A stretch of 64,000 bases of DNA from CAZCAC01 sp964496575. GTDB lineage: Bacteria > Planctomycetota > UBA1135 > GCA-002686595. Positions 8,732-16,734 of this stretch are shown piece by piece. Each line of letters starts with the position of its first letter. The stretch's first letter is position 1. Where the stretch lies: the NCBI GenBank assembly GCA_964496575.1, contig CAZCAC010000001.1, forward strand, positions 1 through 64,000. Direction: 5' to 3'. The translations under genes and the position numbers were made by a program. Under the pieces are notes generated by a model that made no database searches, was not told where the DNA came from, and saw only the letters and a list, made by a program, of their open reading frames with translations.

Positions 8732-10354
8732 GGGGGCGAACGTCACGGAGACGGCATTCGAGAGGTTGAAGCCGAAACCGCAGGGGCCTGCTGGATCACG
8801 GTAGTACGCCTGGAAGTTCCAGGTCGACCCGCTCGTGATCGTCCCCGCCCCACCCCAGTGCGACGTCGAGTACTCGACCAGTCCGGGCCCCGCCTGAAGG
8901 GTGCCCGCCGCCCCGGAATTCTGCGCGGGCAGGCGCTGGTAGCCGAACCCAGGGGGTCCGGGGTGCACCGCGCGCAGGCCGTCACCGAAGGGCACTCGAA
9001 CCTGATTGGCACCCAGGTAGATCAGGCCGAACTGGTGCGAGGGGATCCTCCGGGCGGTCAGAACGAGGTTGTCGCGAGCCACCGAGTTCGAGCTGCTCCA
9101 GCTCGGCGTGAGTCGCGCGCCGGATCCTGTCGAGTTCGCGCATCCGGCAACCGGATCCGTATTGCCGCACGGAGCTCCGTCGTGGCAGAAGCAGTACCGC
9201 TCGATGGCCGCCAGGCAATCGAGGTCGTAGAAGTACACGGAGCCCGCAGGCTTGGAGAAGGCGCCGACCAGGCAGGTCGCTCCGTCCAAGGCGAGCGAGT
9301 CCCCGAACTCGTCGCCGGCTTGCGCATCGCTGGCGATCAGCTTCAGGCTCAGTGACCACACCGATCCCGATCTCTCGAACACGTAGGCCGCGCCGGCGTT
9401 GCAGGATACGTGACCGTGGGAGCACCCGGCGTCCTCCCATCGAGCGCCGCAGACGATTCGATCACCGCTGAGGGCCACCCTCCTGCCGAATGCATCCGAA
9501 TACTGCCCTTCGTCCGCAACCAGCTTGGCTTCTTCGGTCCAGGCTCCATTCGACCTTCTGAAGACGTAGGCCGCTCCAGAGGCATCGGCCAGGTCGTCGT
9601 CTCCCTGGGCCCCGGCCACCAATACATCGCCGTCGATATCCACGCCCAGACCGAAGTGATCGGATGGTGCGATGTCCGACGAGCGCAGCTCCGTTTCCGA
9701 CCAGGAGTCTCCGTCTCGAACGAACACACGAACCGAACCGGCGCTGTAGCCGGCGAAGTCATCCTTGAACATCCCGACCACGATCGTATCGCCGCAGATC
9801 GCCAGCGACTGGTGCGAGAAGTGGTCCCCCCCGTCACCCCCCTGGGGGACGAGCTTGGCGTCGAACAACCAGGTATCACCGTCGGCGTCGTACTCGAATA
9901 CGTACGCAGATCCCCGTTGTGCGTCGTCCCCCCAGGCACCGACGACGATCGTGTCTCCATCGATCGCCAGACTGTCCCCGAAGTGGTCTCCCACCTCGCC
10001 GTCCGGCGCGACCAGCAGTCCTGTCAGAATCCAGGCCGTGCCAGATCGTTGAAAGACGTGGACTTCACCCGGCGAGCTGACGTCGGGCACCCCGACGCCG
10101 ACCCGGTCACCGTTCACGGAGACTCCGAAACTCTCGATGGGTATCTCGGTCACGAGTTGCCACCCCAACTCCGACCGTTCGTACAAGTACGTCGAGGAGT
10201 CACCGACGACCGCCGCGGTGTCTCCATCGACGGAGGTCCACCAGCCGTGGCGGTGTCCTTCCGTGAATTCATCCTCGCATTGAGCCTGGGCCCTTGGAGC
10301 GCACCAAACCAGCACCGAGCACAGAACACCGAGAAGGAAGCCTGCGGTTCTCAT
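8729..10354 (-). CDS. secreted FG-GAP-like beta-propeller protein with C-terminal module
   Basis: About 541 residues with a signal peptide (MRTAGFLLGVLCSVLVWCAPRAQA). Residues about 35-380 contain at least six repeats of the pattern GDHFGxSLAIDGDTIVVGAWGDD followed by G-AYVFxR, the FG-GAP-type repeat found in integrin-like propellers. A Cys-rich segment (CFCHDGAPCGNTDPVAGC) leads into the C-terminal module NQVRVPFGDGL to NLSNAVSVTFAP that is also found at 1686-2918. Probably an exported binding or structural protein. The stop codon is formed by the end of the 8609-8731 repeat. No catalytic residues are evident. Confidence 0.8.
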   Translation of the reverse strand: MRTAGFLLGVLCSVLVWCAPRAQAQCEDEFTEGHRHGWWTSVDGDTAAVVGDSSTYLYERSELGWQLVTEIPIESFGVSVNGDRVGVGVPDVSSPGEVHVFQRSGTAWILTGLLVAPDGEVGDHFGDSLAIDGDTIVVGAWGDDAQRGSAYVFEYDADGDTWLFDAKLVPQGGDGGDHFSHQSLAICGDTIVVGMFKDDFAGYSAGSVRVFVRDGDSWSETELRSSDIAPSDHFGLGVDIDGDVLVAGAQGDDDLADASGAAYVFRRSNGAWTEEAKLVADEGQYSDAFGRRVALSGDRIVCGARWEDAGCSHGHVSCNAGAAYVFERSGSVWSLSLKLIASDAQAGDEFGDSLALDGATCLVGAFSKPAGSVYFYDLDCLAAIERYCFCHDGAPCGNTDPVAGCANSTGSGARLTPSWSSSNSVARDNLVLTARRIPSHQFGLIYLGANQVRVPFGDGLRAVHPGPPGFGYQRLPAQNSGAAGTLQAGPGLVEYSTSHWGGAGTITSGSTWNFQAYYRDPAGPCGFGFNLSNAVSVTFAP

Positions 10355-10550
10355 GTTGATCCTCCTACAAGCCTTTGGGAAGTGCAGAGCGGGCGAGCAC
10401 AGCGACGATACCGCATGCGAGCACGACCGGGAAGCCCTTCCGGCGGGCCAGCTGGCATGGGGCCCCGCATGCTGACGTCAAGGGGCCGGCTCGGAGCATT
10501 TCCCACCGCGAGCATCGGAGCGGCGTTCCTCCTGCGGCGGGTGGAGGTTC

Positions 10551-10595
10551 GTATTCTTCGACCTCGACCGTGTGGTCCTCGAGCCGGTGCTCTGA
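10551..10595 (+). pseudogene. 3' remnant of a second GH172/DUF2961 gene
   Basis: On the plus strand this intergenic stretch reads VFFDLDRVVLEPVL followed by TGA. The GH172 protein at 5988-8531 ends FFGLDCVVLEPVESK. About eleven of fourteen residues match, and the DNA core GTGTGGTCCT is shared. Upstream sequence shows no clear similarity, so only the last codons of a decayed or rearranged copy seem to survive. The rest of 10355-10607 holds nothing I can assign. Confidence 0.5.
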
Positions 10596-10607
10596 CGAGC
10601 GGTTCCG

Positions 10608-12188
10608 CTACCACTCGTCGGTGCGGAACGGTGACGCGGGCAGCCCCGCACCGTTGGTGAGGTTCGGCTCGGCGAGCATGTGGAAGCCGAAGCGCACCGC
10701 AGCCGGCTCGGTCACGTCGTCACTCCAGACCACCACCGTCTCCCCGTCGATCTCCGCGCGAGCGTCGAAGAAGACATGGTCCGCGCCGGCGATCTGGAGC
10801 CAGGTCGGCGGCTCGCCATCGAGGGTCTTCAGGCCCCCCTCGGCGTGATCGAAGCCGATCCGCATCCGGTCCCCCTCGACCGTCGCCGAGCGGTACAGCG
10901 GCCCGCAGCACACGATCCCTTCGACACCGTAGGTCTTCGCCAGCGCCCAGCGCGCGAGCCGCTCGCCCACCTCCCGCTTCTTCGCCGGGTGGATGTCGCG
11001 CAGGTCGGCGAGGTCGGTGGTCACCACCATCCCCGTGTTCGGGATCGAGAGCGCTGTGGTCTGCGCCTCCCACAGCCGCGGCACCTCCTCCGCGTCGATC
11101 CCCGGCTTGTGCCAGTCGTAGTTGAACGGCGCGATCTGGACGAAGTAGAAGGGGAGATTCCCGCGCCCCCACCGCTCGCGCCAGCCGCCGATCAGCGCCC
11201 TCATCTTGTCGAGGTAGCTCATCCGATCGCCGGTGTGCACGTTCGACTCCCCCTGGTACCAGATCGCCCCGCGAATCGCGTAGGGGATCAGCGGGAGGAT
11301 CATGCCGTTGTAGATCCCCGTCGGCTGGTCGTAGCTCTCCAGCGGATGCCGCGGCCACCAGGGGCTCTGCGGAAGCCGCTTCTCTTCCGACAGCGCACCC
11401 CGCGTCGCAGCGACCCACCGCTCGATCTCGTCCAGCCGCGCCGGCAGCTCCTCGCGGTAGCGCCGGCTCTTCTCCTCGATCTCCTGGACGTAGCGCTCGA
11501 GGCCGGGCACCGCGGCGAAGCCACGAGGCGGGGTCCACGGCTCGATCAGGGTCCCCCCCCAGGCGGAGTCGATCAGTCCGATCGGCACCCCCAGCTCCTC
11601 GTGCAGCTTCCTTCCGAAGAAGTACCCGACCGCGGTGAAGCCGCCCCAGTTCCCCTCCCCCAGCGTGTCGGGCCGGCAGACGCGCCACGAGGCCCAGACG
11701 TCGTCGCGCGGCTCGCCGGCGCAGGTCTGCGGCAGCTCGAAGAGGCGGATCTCCGGATGATCGGCTCCGGCGACCTCGGCCTCGCCATTCTCGGCCACGC
11801 CCACGCCCATCTCCATGTTCGACTGCCCCGAGCACAGCCACACCTCCCCGACGAGGAGGTCGTCGACGGCGATCGTGTTGCCCGCGGAGACGACCAGCTG
11901 GAACGGCCCTCCCGCGGCCATCGGCGGGAGCGCGACCCGCCAGCGCCCCTCCACGTCGGCCCCGGTGGTGAGGCGGGTTGCGCCCAGCTCGACCGTCACC
12001 TCCTCGCCGGGAGCGGCCCAGCCCCAGACCGGCACCGGCGTGTCGCGCTGCAGCACCAGGTGATCTCCGAAGATCCGGGGCAGGCGCACGTCGGCCCGGG
12101 CGGGAGTCGCCGCGGCGACGAGGGGAAGGAGCGCGATGGACCAGGAGGCCGCGGTCGACACCGGGGGGCGACGTCTCGAGAAGCTCAT
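10608..12188 (-). CDS. sialate O-acetylesterase (SASA/DUF303 family), secreted
   Basis: 526 residues with a signal peptide (ending near AAATPARA). The mature protein opens with the family's RLPRIFGDHLVLQR segment and a short beta-sandwich, then the SGNH-like esterase core: LCSGQSNME with nucleophile Ser123, GWRERWGRGNLPFYFVQ, and DIHPAKK with His400 as the likely catalytic base. Family members remove acetyl groups from sialic acids or from plant and algal polysaccharides. Next to GH172 genes it would fit periplasmic or extracellular deacetylation of a polymer before hydrolysis. The gene is monocistronic as far as I can see. Confidence 0.9.
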   Translation of the reverse strand: MSFSRRRPPVSTAASWSIALLPLVAAATPARADVRLPRIFGDHLVLQRDTPVPVWGWAAPGEEVTVELGATRLTTGADVEGRWRVALPPMAAGGPFQLVVSAGNTIAVDDLLVGEVWLCSGQSNMEMGVGVAENGEAEVAGADHPEIRLFELPQTCAGEPRDDVWASWRVCRPDTLGEGNWGGFTAVGYFFGRKLHEELGVPIGLIDSAWGGTLIEPWTPPRGFAAVPGLERYVQEIEEKSRRYREELPARLDEIERWVAATRGALSEEKRLPQSPWWPRHPLESYDQPTGIYNGMILPLIPYAIRGAIWYQGESNVHTGDRMSYLDKMRALIGGWRERWGRGNLPFYFVQIAPFNYDWHKPGIDAEEVPRLWEAQTTALSIPNTGMVVTTDLADLRDIHPAKKREVGERLARWALAKTYGVEGIVCCGPLYRSATVEGDRMRIGFDHAEGGLKTLDGEPPTWLQIAGADHVFFDARAEIDGETVVVWSDDVTEPAAVRFGFHMLAEPNLTNGAGLPASPFRTDEW

Positions 12189-12397
12189 CCGGGCAGTATT
12201 CCCGGTGCTTCGCTCGGATCAAGGCGGGTCGCGTTCGCGACACGGGACCGGGACGTGGAGGCGGTTTTTGCCCCGGCACCGTACCGCCGCCGCCCGGTCG
12301 AGTCCTAACATGCGCGTCTAGACTCCCCGAGCCCCGATCCCCCCGATCGGGGTCGGTCCTCCAGTATTCTCCCTCGCTTCCGCTTCCCGATCCCTCC

Positions 12398-13348
12398 ATG
12401 GATTTCACCCTCGAGATCAAAGAGAAGGCCCGGCGTCTGGGACGCCGCATCGTCCTCCCCGAGTCCCAGGACCAGCGCGTCTGCCAGGCGGCCGCCACCC
12501 TCGCCTCCGAGGGGCTGTGCGTCCCGGTCCTGGTCGACCGCGGCGACATCGCCAGCGTGCCGGCGGGCGTCGAGGTGGTCGACCCCCGCAGCGACGCGCG
12601 GACCGAGCGCTTCGCCGAGGAGTACTACGAGCTGCGCAAGCACAAGGGCATGACTCCGGAGGGGGCGAGGGAGGAGCTCCTGAACCCCCTGACCTTCGGC
12701 GCGTTCCTGCTGCGCAGCGGCGACTGCCAGGGCGGCGTGGCGGGGAGCGAATCACCCACCGCCCACGTCCTGCGCGCCGGAATCACCGCCGTCGGCCTGG
12801 CCAAGGGGATCTCGACCGTCTCCTCGAACTTCCTGATGGTCTTCGAGGACCGGGCCCTGACCTTCGCCGACGGCGCGGTGGTGCCCGACCCGACCGCCGA
12901 GCAGCTGGTCGACATCGCGATCGCCTCCGCGGAGAGTCACCGGCGCCTGATGGGCGAGACCCCGAGAGTCGCGATGCTCTCCTTCTCCACCATGGGCTCG
13001 GCGCAGCACGAGAAGGTCGACAAGGTGGTGAAGGCCACTGCGCTCCTGAAGGAGCGGGCCCCCGACCTCTGCTGCGACGGCGAGCTCCAGCTCGACGCGG
13101 CGATCGTGCCGGCGGTCGCGGCCAAGAAGGCCCCCCGGTCACCGGTCGCCGGAGGCGCCAACGTCCTGATCTTCCCCGATCTCGACGCCGGCAACATCGG
13201 CTACAAGCTGACTCAGCGCCTCGCCGGGGCGATGGCCCTCGGCCCGCTGGTCCAGGGGCTCGCCAAGCCGTTCATGGACCTCTCCCGCGGCTGCTCCGCC
13301 GAGGACATCGTCCTGGTCTCCACGATCACCTCGGTGCTCGCGGATTGA
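12398..13348 (+). CDS. pta: phosphate acetyltransferase (PTA_PTB family)
   Basis: 316 residues, the size of stand-alone short Pta/EutD enzymes, which transfer acetyl between CoA and phosphate. It starts at ATG 12398 (MDFTLEIKEKARRLG), although the frame stays open much further upstream because of GC bias. Visible family segments are RRIVLPESQDQRV, PLTFGAFLLRSGDCQGGVAGS, RVAMLSFSTMGSA, CDGELQLDAAIVP and ANVLIFPDLDAGNIGYKL. The FKBP lipoprotein gene follows after 16 bases and may be cotranscribed. No acetate kinase gene is present in the window. The reaction is assigned with high confidence; an enzyme preferring butyryl or propionyl groups cannot be excluded. Confidence 0.9.
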   Translation: MDFTLEIKEKARRLGRRIVLPESQDQRVCQAAATLASEGLCVPVLVDRGDIASVPAGVEVVDPRSDARTERFAEEYYELRKHKGMTPEGAREELLNPLTFGAFLLRSGDCQGGVAGSESPTAHVLRAGITAVGLAKGISTVSSNFLMVFEDRALTFADGAVVPDPTAEQLVDIAIASAESHRRLMGETPRVAMLSFSTMGSAQHEKVDKVVKATALLKERAPDLCCDGELQLDAAIVPAVAAKKAPRSPVAGGANVLIFPDLDAGNIGYKLTQRLAGAMALGPLVQGLAKPFMDLSRGCSAEDIVLVSTITSVLAD

Positions 13349-13364
13349 GCGACAGGAGCCAGCG

Positions 13365-13841
13365 ATGAAGGCCGTGACCCTCCCCGCGCTCACCCTCGCC
13401 CTGATGCCGCTCTCCGGCTGCGCGTTCCTCGGCATGACCACCAAGGTGGAGGTGATCCACGAACGGATCACCACCGAGAGTGGAGTCGAGTACGAGGACA
13501 TCATCGTCGGCGAGGGGCCGGCTGCGGAGCTGGGACAGTCGGTGACGCTCGACTACGCCGGCTACCTCGCCAGCGGGGCGCAGTTCGACTCGAGCATCGA
13601 GCGCGGCAATCCGATCCAGATCACCCTCGGCGCGGCGCCGCTGGCCGGGTGGGACGAGGCGATCCCCGGAATGATGGTGGGCGGCAGCCGCTGGATGAAG
13701 CTGCCCCCCGAGCAGGCCTACGGCGAGGCGGGCGTTCCCGGGCTGATCCCGGAGAACGAGCCACTGGTCTTCGAGATCAATCTGCTGGAGATCGAGGCGC
13801 AGGCCGGCGCCGAGATGGACTCGGTCGCCGAGACCGAATAG
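13365..13841 (+). CDS. FKBP-type peptidyl-prolyl isomerase lipoprotein
   Basis: 158 residues. The N-terminus MKAVTLPALTLALMPLSGC has a lipobox (LSGC), so the protein is probably anchored in a membrane facing the periplasm. The rest is one compact FKBP domain: VTLDYAGYLASGAQFDSS, then PIQITLGAAPLAGWDEAIPGMMVGG and the closing strand LVFEINLLEIE. It would assist folding of exported proteins by proline isomerisation. ATG 13365 is preceded by GACAGGAG. It lies 16 bases after pta, with a strong bidirectional hairpin behind it. Confidence 0.9.
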   Translation: MKAVTLPALTLALMPLSGCAFLGMTTKVEVIHERITTESGVEYEDIIVGEGPAAELGQSVTLDYAGYLASGAQFDSSIERGNPIQITLGAAPLAGWDEAIPGMMVGGSRWMKLPPEQAYGEAGVPGLIPENEPLVFEINLLEIEAQAGAEMDSVAETE

Positions 13842-13863
13842 AGGGTCCCGGGCCCGAAGACGA

Positions 13864-13901
13864 CGACACCCCTCGGCCGCCGGTGCGGCCGCGGGGTGTC
13901 G
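13864..13901. terminator. bidirectional terminator hairpin between convergent genes
   Basis: Positions 13864-13872 pair with 13893-13901 and, inside, 13874-13880 pair with 13885-13891, giving a 16-pair GC-rich stem broken by one T/C mismatch around a four-base loop. It sits midway between the convergent FKBP and Cys-rich lipoprotein genes. Confidence 0.7.
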
Positions 13902-13939
13902 CCGATTCTCTCCCGGCGCGATGGCCGGGCAGGGCGAGA

Positions 13940-14188
13940 TCAGCCCTCGATCTTCTTGCCGGTGACGGGGCAGGTCGCGCCCGAGGTCTCGCCGGAGCCG
14001 GAGCAGCCGCTGGTGCCGCTGCAGTCGCTCTTCTCAGCCTCGGAGCAGCACCCCGAGCCATCCGAGCAGTCGGAGCCGCAGGCGGCGGGGATCTCGGCGG
14101 AGGAGGCGTCGGAAACCTGGTTGTTGTCGTTGTTCTTGCAGGCGACGACCAGGGAGGCGAGGGCGATGCCCAGGAGGAGTTTCTTCAT
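13940..14188 (-). CDS. small cysteine-rich lipoprotein
   Basis: 82 residues starting MKKLLLGIALASLVVAC, a textbook lipoprotein signal with the modified Cys at residue 17. The mature 65 residues are mainly Ser, Gly, Asp and Cys, with seven more cysteines at 37, 41, 47, 48, 56, 62 and 73. The end, ATCPVTGKKIEG, resembles the CPV-G-K motif of metal-binding YHS-type pieces. It could bind metal or form a disulfide-rich surface protein. Short but well supported by the signal and the flanking terminator. Confidence 0.7.
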   Translation of the reverse strand: MKKLLLGIALASLVVACKNNDNNQVSDASSAEIPAACGSDCSDGSGCCSEAEKSDCSGTSGCSGSGETSGATCPVTGKKIEG

Positions 14189-14253
14189 GATCAGGTGGTA
14201 TTCGGTGGGGTCAGAGCCGGTCTCGGGCTCGAGGTACTCGTATCTCGGCCGGG

Positions 14254-14271
14254 GTGGGGACGGCTCCCCAC
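14254..14271. promoter_or_regulatory. small hairpin in a divergent intergenic region
   Basis: Positions 14254-14260 pair perfectly with 14265-14271 around a four-base loop. It lies between the divergent starts of the Cys-rich lipoprotein (14188) and the Smr protein (14345). A role in leader RNA is possible but not shown. Confidence 0.25.
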
Positions 14272-14344
14272 ACTCCCGAAGCGGGAAACTCTACGAGGAG
14301 TCGGGTACCTTGGGACCGCTTTTCCCGCCCCAAAAACACCCTTC

Positions 14345-14635
14345 GTGCCTCCCACCGACCGGATTCCGGAGATCGACCTCCACGGCCTGCGCCCCGAGGA
14401 CGCCCTGCAGCGGCTCGCCCGGGAGCTGCACGCCGCCCGCCTCCGGGGGGCCTCTCGGCTCGTCGCCATCACCGGGCGGGGGCTCGGGAACCGGCTGCAG
14501 CAGCCGATCCTGCGCCAGAAGGTCGAGCGGTGGCTGCGCGGCCCCGATGGGCGTCGGGCCGGAGCGCGCGGCTTCCGGGTGACCTCCCGGGGCGGGGCGC
14601 TGGAGATCGAGATCGCCCGGCCGGATCGCTCTTGA
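14345..14635 (+). CDS. Smr-domain protein
   Basis: 96 residues from GTG 14345, the nearest start before the conserved DLHGLRPEDAL motif; the frame is open much further upstream without a plausible protein. The stand-alone Smr domain shows DLHGL near residue 11 and ITGRGLGNR near residue 43, typical of MutS2 C-terminal-like nucleases or RNA/DNA-binding proteins. Its target is unknown. It is followed after 65 bases by a lipoprotein gene. Confidence 0.8.
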   Translation: MPPTDRIPEIDLHGLRPEDALQRLARELHAARLRGASRLVAITGRGLGNRLQQPILRQKVERWLRGPDGRRAGARGFRVTSRGGALEIEIARPDRS

Positions 14636-14700
14636 CGCGGGCACGGGATCGGGGAGGATCTCATCCCCCCTCTTCCCTCCAGCCCCGACCGGAGTCCGGT

Positions 14701-15243
14701 GTGAACCGCTACCTCGCCCTCCTCCTGCTTCCGCTGCTGCTCCTCGCCTCCTGCCAGTCCACCTCCACCAGCCTCCGGAAGATGTACGCGGACAGCGTCG
14801 ACGACCGGAGCGACGGAGGCGCCCTGACCGCCCTCGATCCCGACTACCAGGAGGACCAGGCGGACCGCCGCGAGAAGGTCTGGCGCTACATCATCGAGGA
14901 GAAGCTCACGACCGCGGAGGACTTCCTCTACGCCGGCAGCCTCCTGGTGAGCTCCTCCAACCCCGACGACCTGGTCGCCGCCAAGCTCTCGGGCCTGAAG
15001 GCCGCCGAGCTGGGGGACGATCGCGGCTGGCGCCTCACCGCCGAGGCGATCGACCGTCACCTGATGATCGCCGGCAAGCCGCAGCACTACGGCACGCAGG
15101 TCGAGTACATCGAGGTCCTGCAGAAGTGCCGCCTCTACCAGGTCGATCCCCGCACCACCGACGAGGAGCGCGCGTCGATGGGGGTCGAGCCGATCGCGGA
15201 GCTGCGCGCCCGAGCCGAGACGGCCTCCGAGCGCCTCCAGTAA
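14701..15243 (+). CDS. DUF6624-like lipoprotein
   Basis: 180 residues starting at GTG 14701. The N-terminus VNRYLALLLLPLLLLASC has a lipobox (LASC). The C-terminal third contains GKPQHYGTQV and TTDEERASMGVEPIAEL, which resemble the DUF6624 pattern of a GxPQxYGTQ motif followed by vDerRaalGL. The function of that family is not known. The next gene starts about ten bases downstream, so this is probably the first or second gene of an operon with the M24 peptidase. Confidence 0.72.
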   Translation: MNRYLALLLLPLLLLASCQSTSTSLRKMYADSVDDRSDGGALTALDPDYQEDQADRREKVWRYIIEEKLTTAEDFLYAGSLLVSSSNPDDLVAAKLSGLKAAELGDDRGWRLTAEAIDRHLMIAGKPQHYGTQVEYIEVLQKCRLYQVDPRTTDEERASMGVEPIAELRARAETASERLQ

Positions 15244-15256
15244 CGGGGCTCTGGTG

Positions 15257-16438
15257 ATGCTGGTCAAGGAGAAGGTCGCGCAGGCTGTGGAGATCCTGCG
15301 GGAGAAGGGAATCGACTGCTGGATCACCTTCACCCGCGAGAGCCAGATCAACGGCGACCCGGCGCTGGACTTCCTCTCCAGCTCGTACGTCACCTGGCAC
15401 TCGGCGTTCGTGATCACGGCGACGGGTGAGGCTCACGCCGTCGTCGGTCTCTACGACGTGCAGACGATGGAGGACACCGGCGCCTACGATTCGGTCACTG
15501 GATTCGTGGAGGGAGTGCGCGAGCCGTTCCTCGAGCTGATGCGCAAGCTCGATCCGGAGACGATCGGGATCAACTACTCGCAGGGCAGCGAGATCTGCGA
15601 CGGCCTGACCCATGGGATGTACCTGTTCCTGCACGAGATGCTGAGCGAGCTCGGCTTCGAGTCACGCCTGATCTCGGCCGAGCCGGTCGTCTCGGCGCTG
15701 CGGGAGCGCAAATCGGCGGGCGAGCTCGAGCTCATCTCGCAGGCGATCGGCCAGACCGAGGAGATCTTCGCGGCCGTGACGGAGTTCATCCGCCCGGGCC
15801 GCACCGAGAAGGAGATCGCCGCCTTCATGAAGGCGGAGGTGAAGTGCCGCGACCTGGGCTACGCCTGGGGCGAGGAGAGCTGCCCCGCCGTCTTCACCGG
15901 CCCGGACACCGCCGGAGCGCACTACGGCCCCACCGACCGGAAGGTGGAGCCGGGACACCTCCTGAACATGGACTTCGGGGTGAAGGTCGGCGGCTATTGC
16001 TCGGACATGCAGCGCACGTTCTACGTCCTCGAGCCGGCCGAGAGGGTCGCCCCCCCCGAGGTCCAGCAGGGCTTCGCGACGATCGTGAATGCGATCGAGT
16101 CCTCCCGGGCGGCGCTGCGCCCCGGGGTGCTCGGGCACGAGATCGACGCCGTCGCGCGGGCGATCGTGGTGGAAGGAGGTTACGAGGAGTTCCCCCACGG
16201 CCTCGGCCACCAGGTCGGCCGCTACTCCCACGACGGCACGGCGCTGCTCGGGCCCGCGTGGGAAAAGTACGCGCAGAAGCCGTTCAAGGAGATCGAGGAG
16301 GGGATGGTCTTCACCATCGAGCCCCGCCTGACCGTGCCGGGTCGCGGGGTGGCGACGATCGAGGAGATGGTGGTGGTGCGCGGCGAAGGAGCGAAGTTCC
16401 TCTCGAGACCGCAGACCGAGTTGATTCTCATCGGATAG
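15257..16438 (+). CDS. M24-family metallopeptidase (Xaa-Pro aminopeptidase-like)
   Basis: About 393 residues with a creatinase-like N-terminal domain and a pita-bread peptidase domain that would remove an N-terminal residue before proline using two metal ions. Expected metal ligands are visible: Asp in MDFGVKVGG, Asp in YCSDMQRTF, His in HGLGHQVG, Glu in FTIEPRL and Glu in TIEEMVVV. I prefer ATG 15257 over the overlapping GTG 15254. No signal peptide, so cytoplasmic. It lies 13 bases after the lipoprotein gene, and its stop is followed immediately by a long inverted repeat. Confidence 0.88.
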   Translation: MLVKEKVAQAVEILREKGIDCWITFTRESQINGDPALDFLSSSYVTWHSAFVITATGEAHAVVGLYDVQTMEDTGAYDSVTGFVEGVREPFLELMRKLDPETIGINYSQGSEICDGLTHGMYLFLHEMLSELGFESRLISAEPVVSALRERKSAGELELISQAIGQTEEIFAAVTEFIRPGRTEKEIAAFMKAEVKCRDLGYAWGEESCPAVFTGPDTAGAHYGPTDRKVEPGHLLNMDFGVKVGGYCSDMQRTFYVLEPAERVAPPEVQQGFATIVNAIESSRAALRPGVLGHEIDAVARAIVVEGGYEEFPHGLGHQVGRYSHDGTALLGPAWEKYAQKPFKEIEEGMVFTIEPRLTVPGRGVATIEEMVVVRGEGAKFLSRPQTELILIG

Positions 16439-16690
16439 CAGAAACCAGAACCAGAGATCTACCACAGAGAACACGGAGAACAGACCAGACCCAGAACCAG
16501 AACCAGAAATTAACCACAGAGGACACAGAGGACACAGAGAACAGAACCAGAAGAAGATAACTATCAGAAGAATCGGCTTCGCCGATTCTTCTGATAGTTA
16601 TCTTCTTCTGGTTCTGTTCTCTGTGTCCTCTGTGGTTAATTTCTGGTTCTGGTTTCTGTTCTCTGTGGTTGATCTCTGGTTCTGGCTCTG
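16439..16690. repeat. about 250-bp imperfect inverted repeat with 9-nt internal repeats
   Basis: The arms 16439-16577 and 16581-16690 are complementary around a three-base centre (16578-16580). The innermost 54 bases of each arm (16524-16577 and 16581-16634) pair perfectly. The left arm then has one extra 9-base unit (two tandem copies of GACACAGAG against one on the right) and further small insertions. The sequence is low-GC for this genome and built from ACCACAGAG, GACACAGAG and AACCAGA words. It occupies nearly all the space between convergent genes and could act as a terminator or structured RNA. Motifs of the CCACAGAGGACACAGAG type recur in many planctomycete and related genomes. Confidence 0.9.
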
Positions 16691-16734
16691 ACATTCGCTC
16701 AGCCCCCCACCACCCCCCACACCTGCTGCCAAGG

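Noticed and set aside
12228..12241. Perfect 6-bp palindrome GTCGCG-TT-CGCGAC upstream of pta
   Set aside because: Too short and GC-rich to distinguish from chance in this genome.
16501..16560. Short repeated units that could suggest a CRISPR array
   Set aside because: Units are only 9 bases without spacers of constant length, and they form one arm of an inverted repeat.
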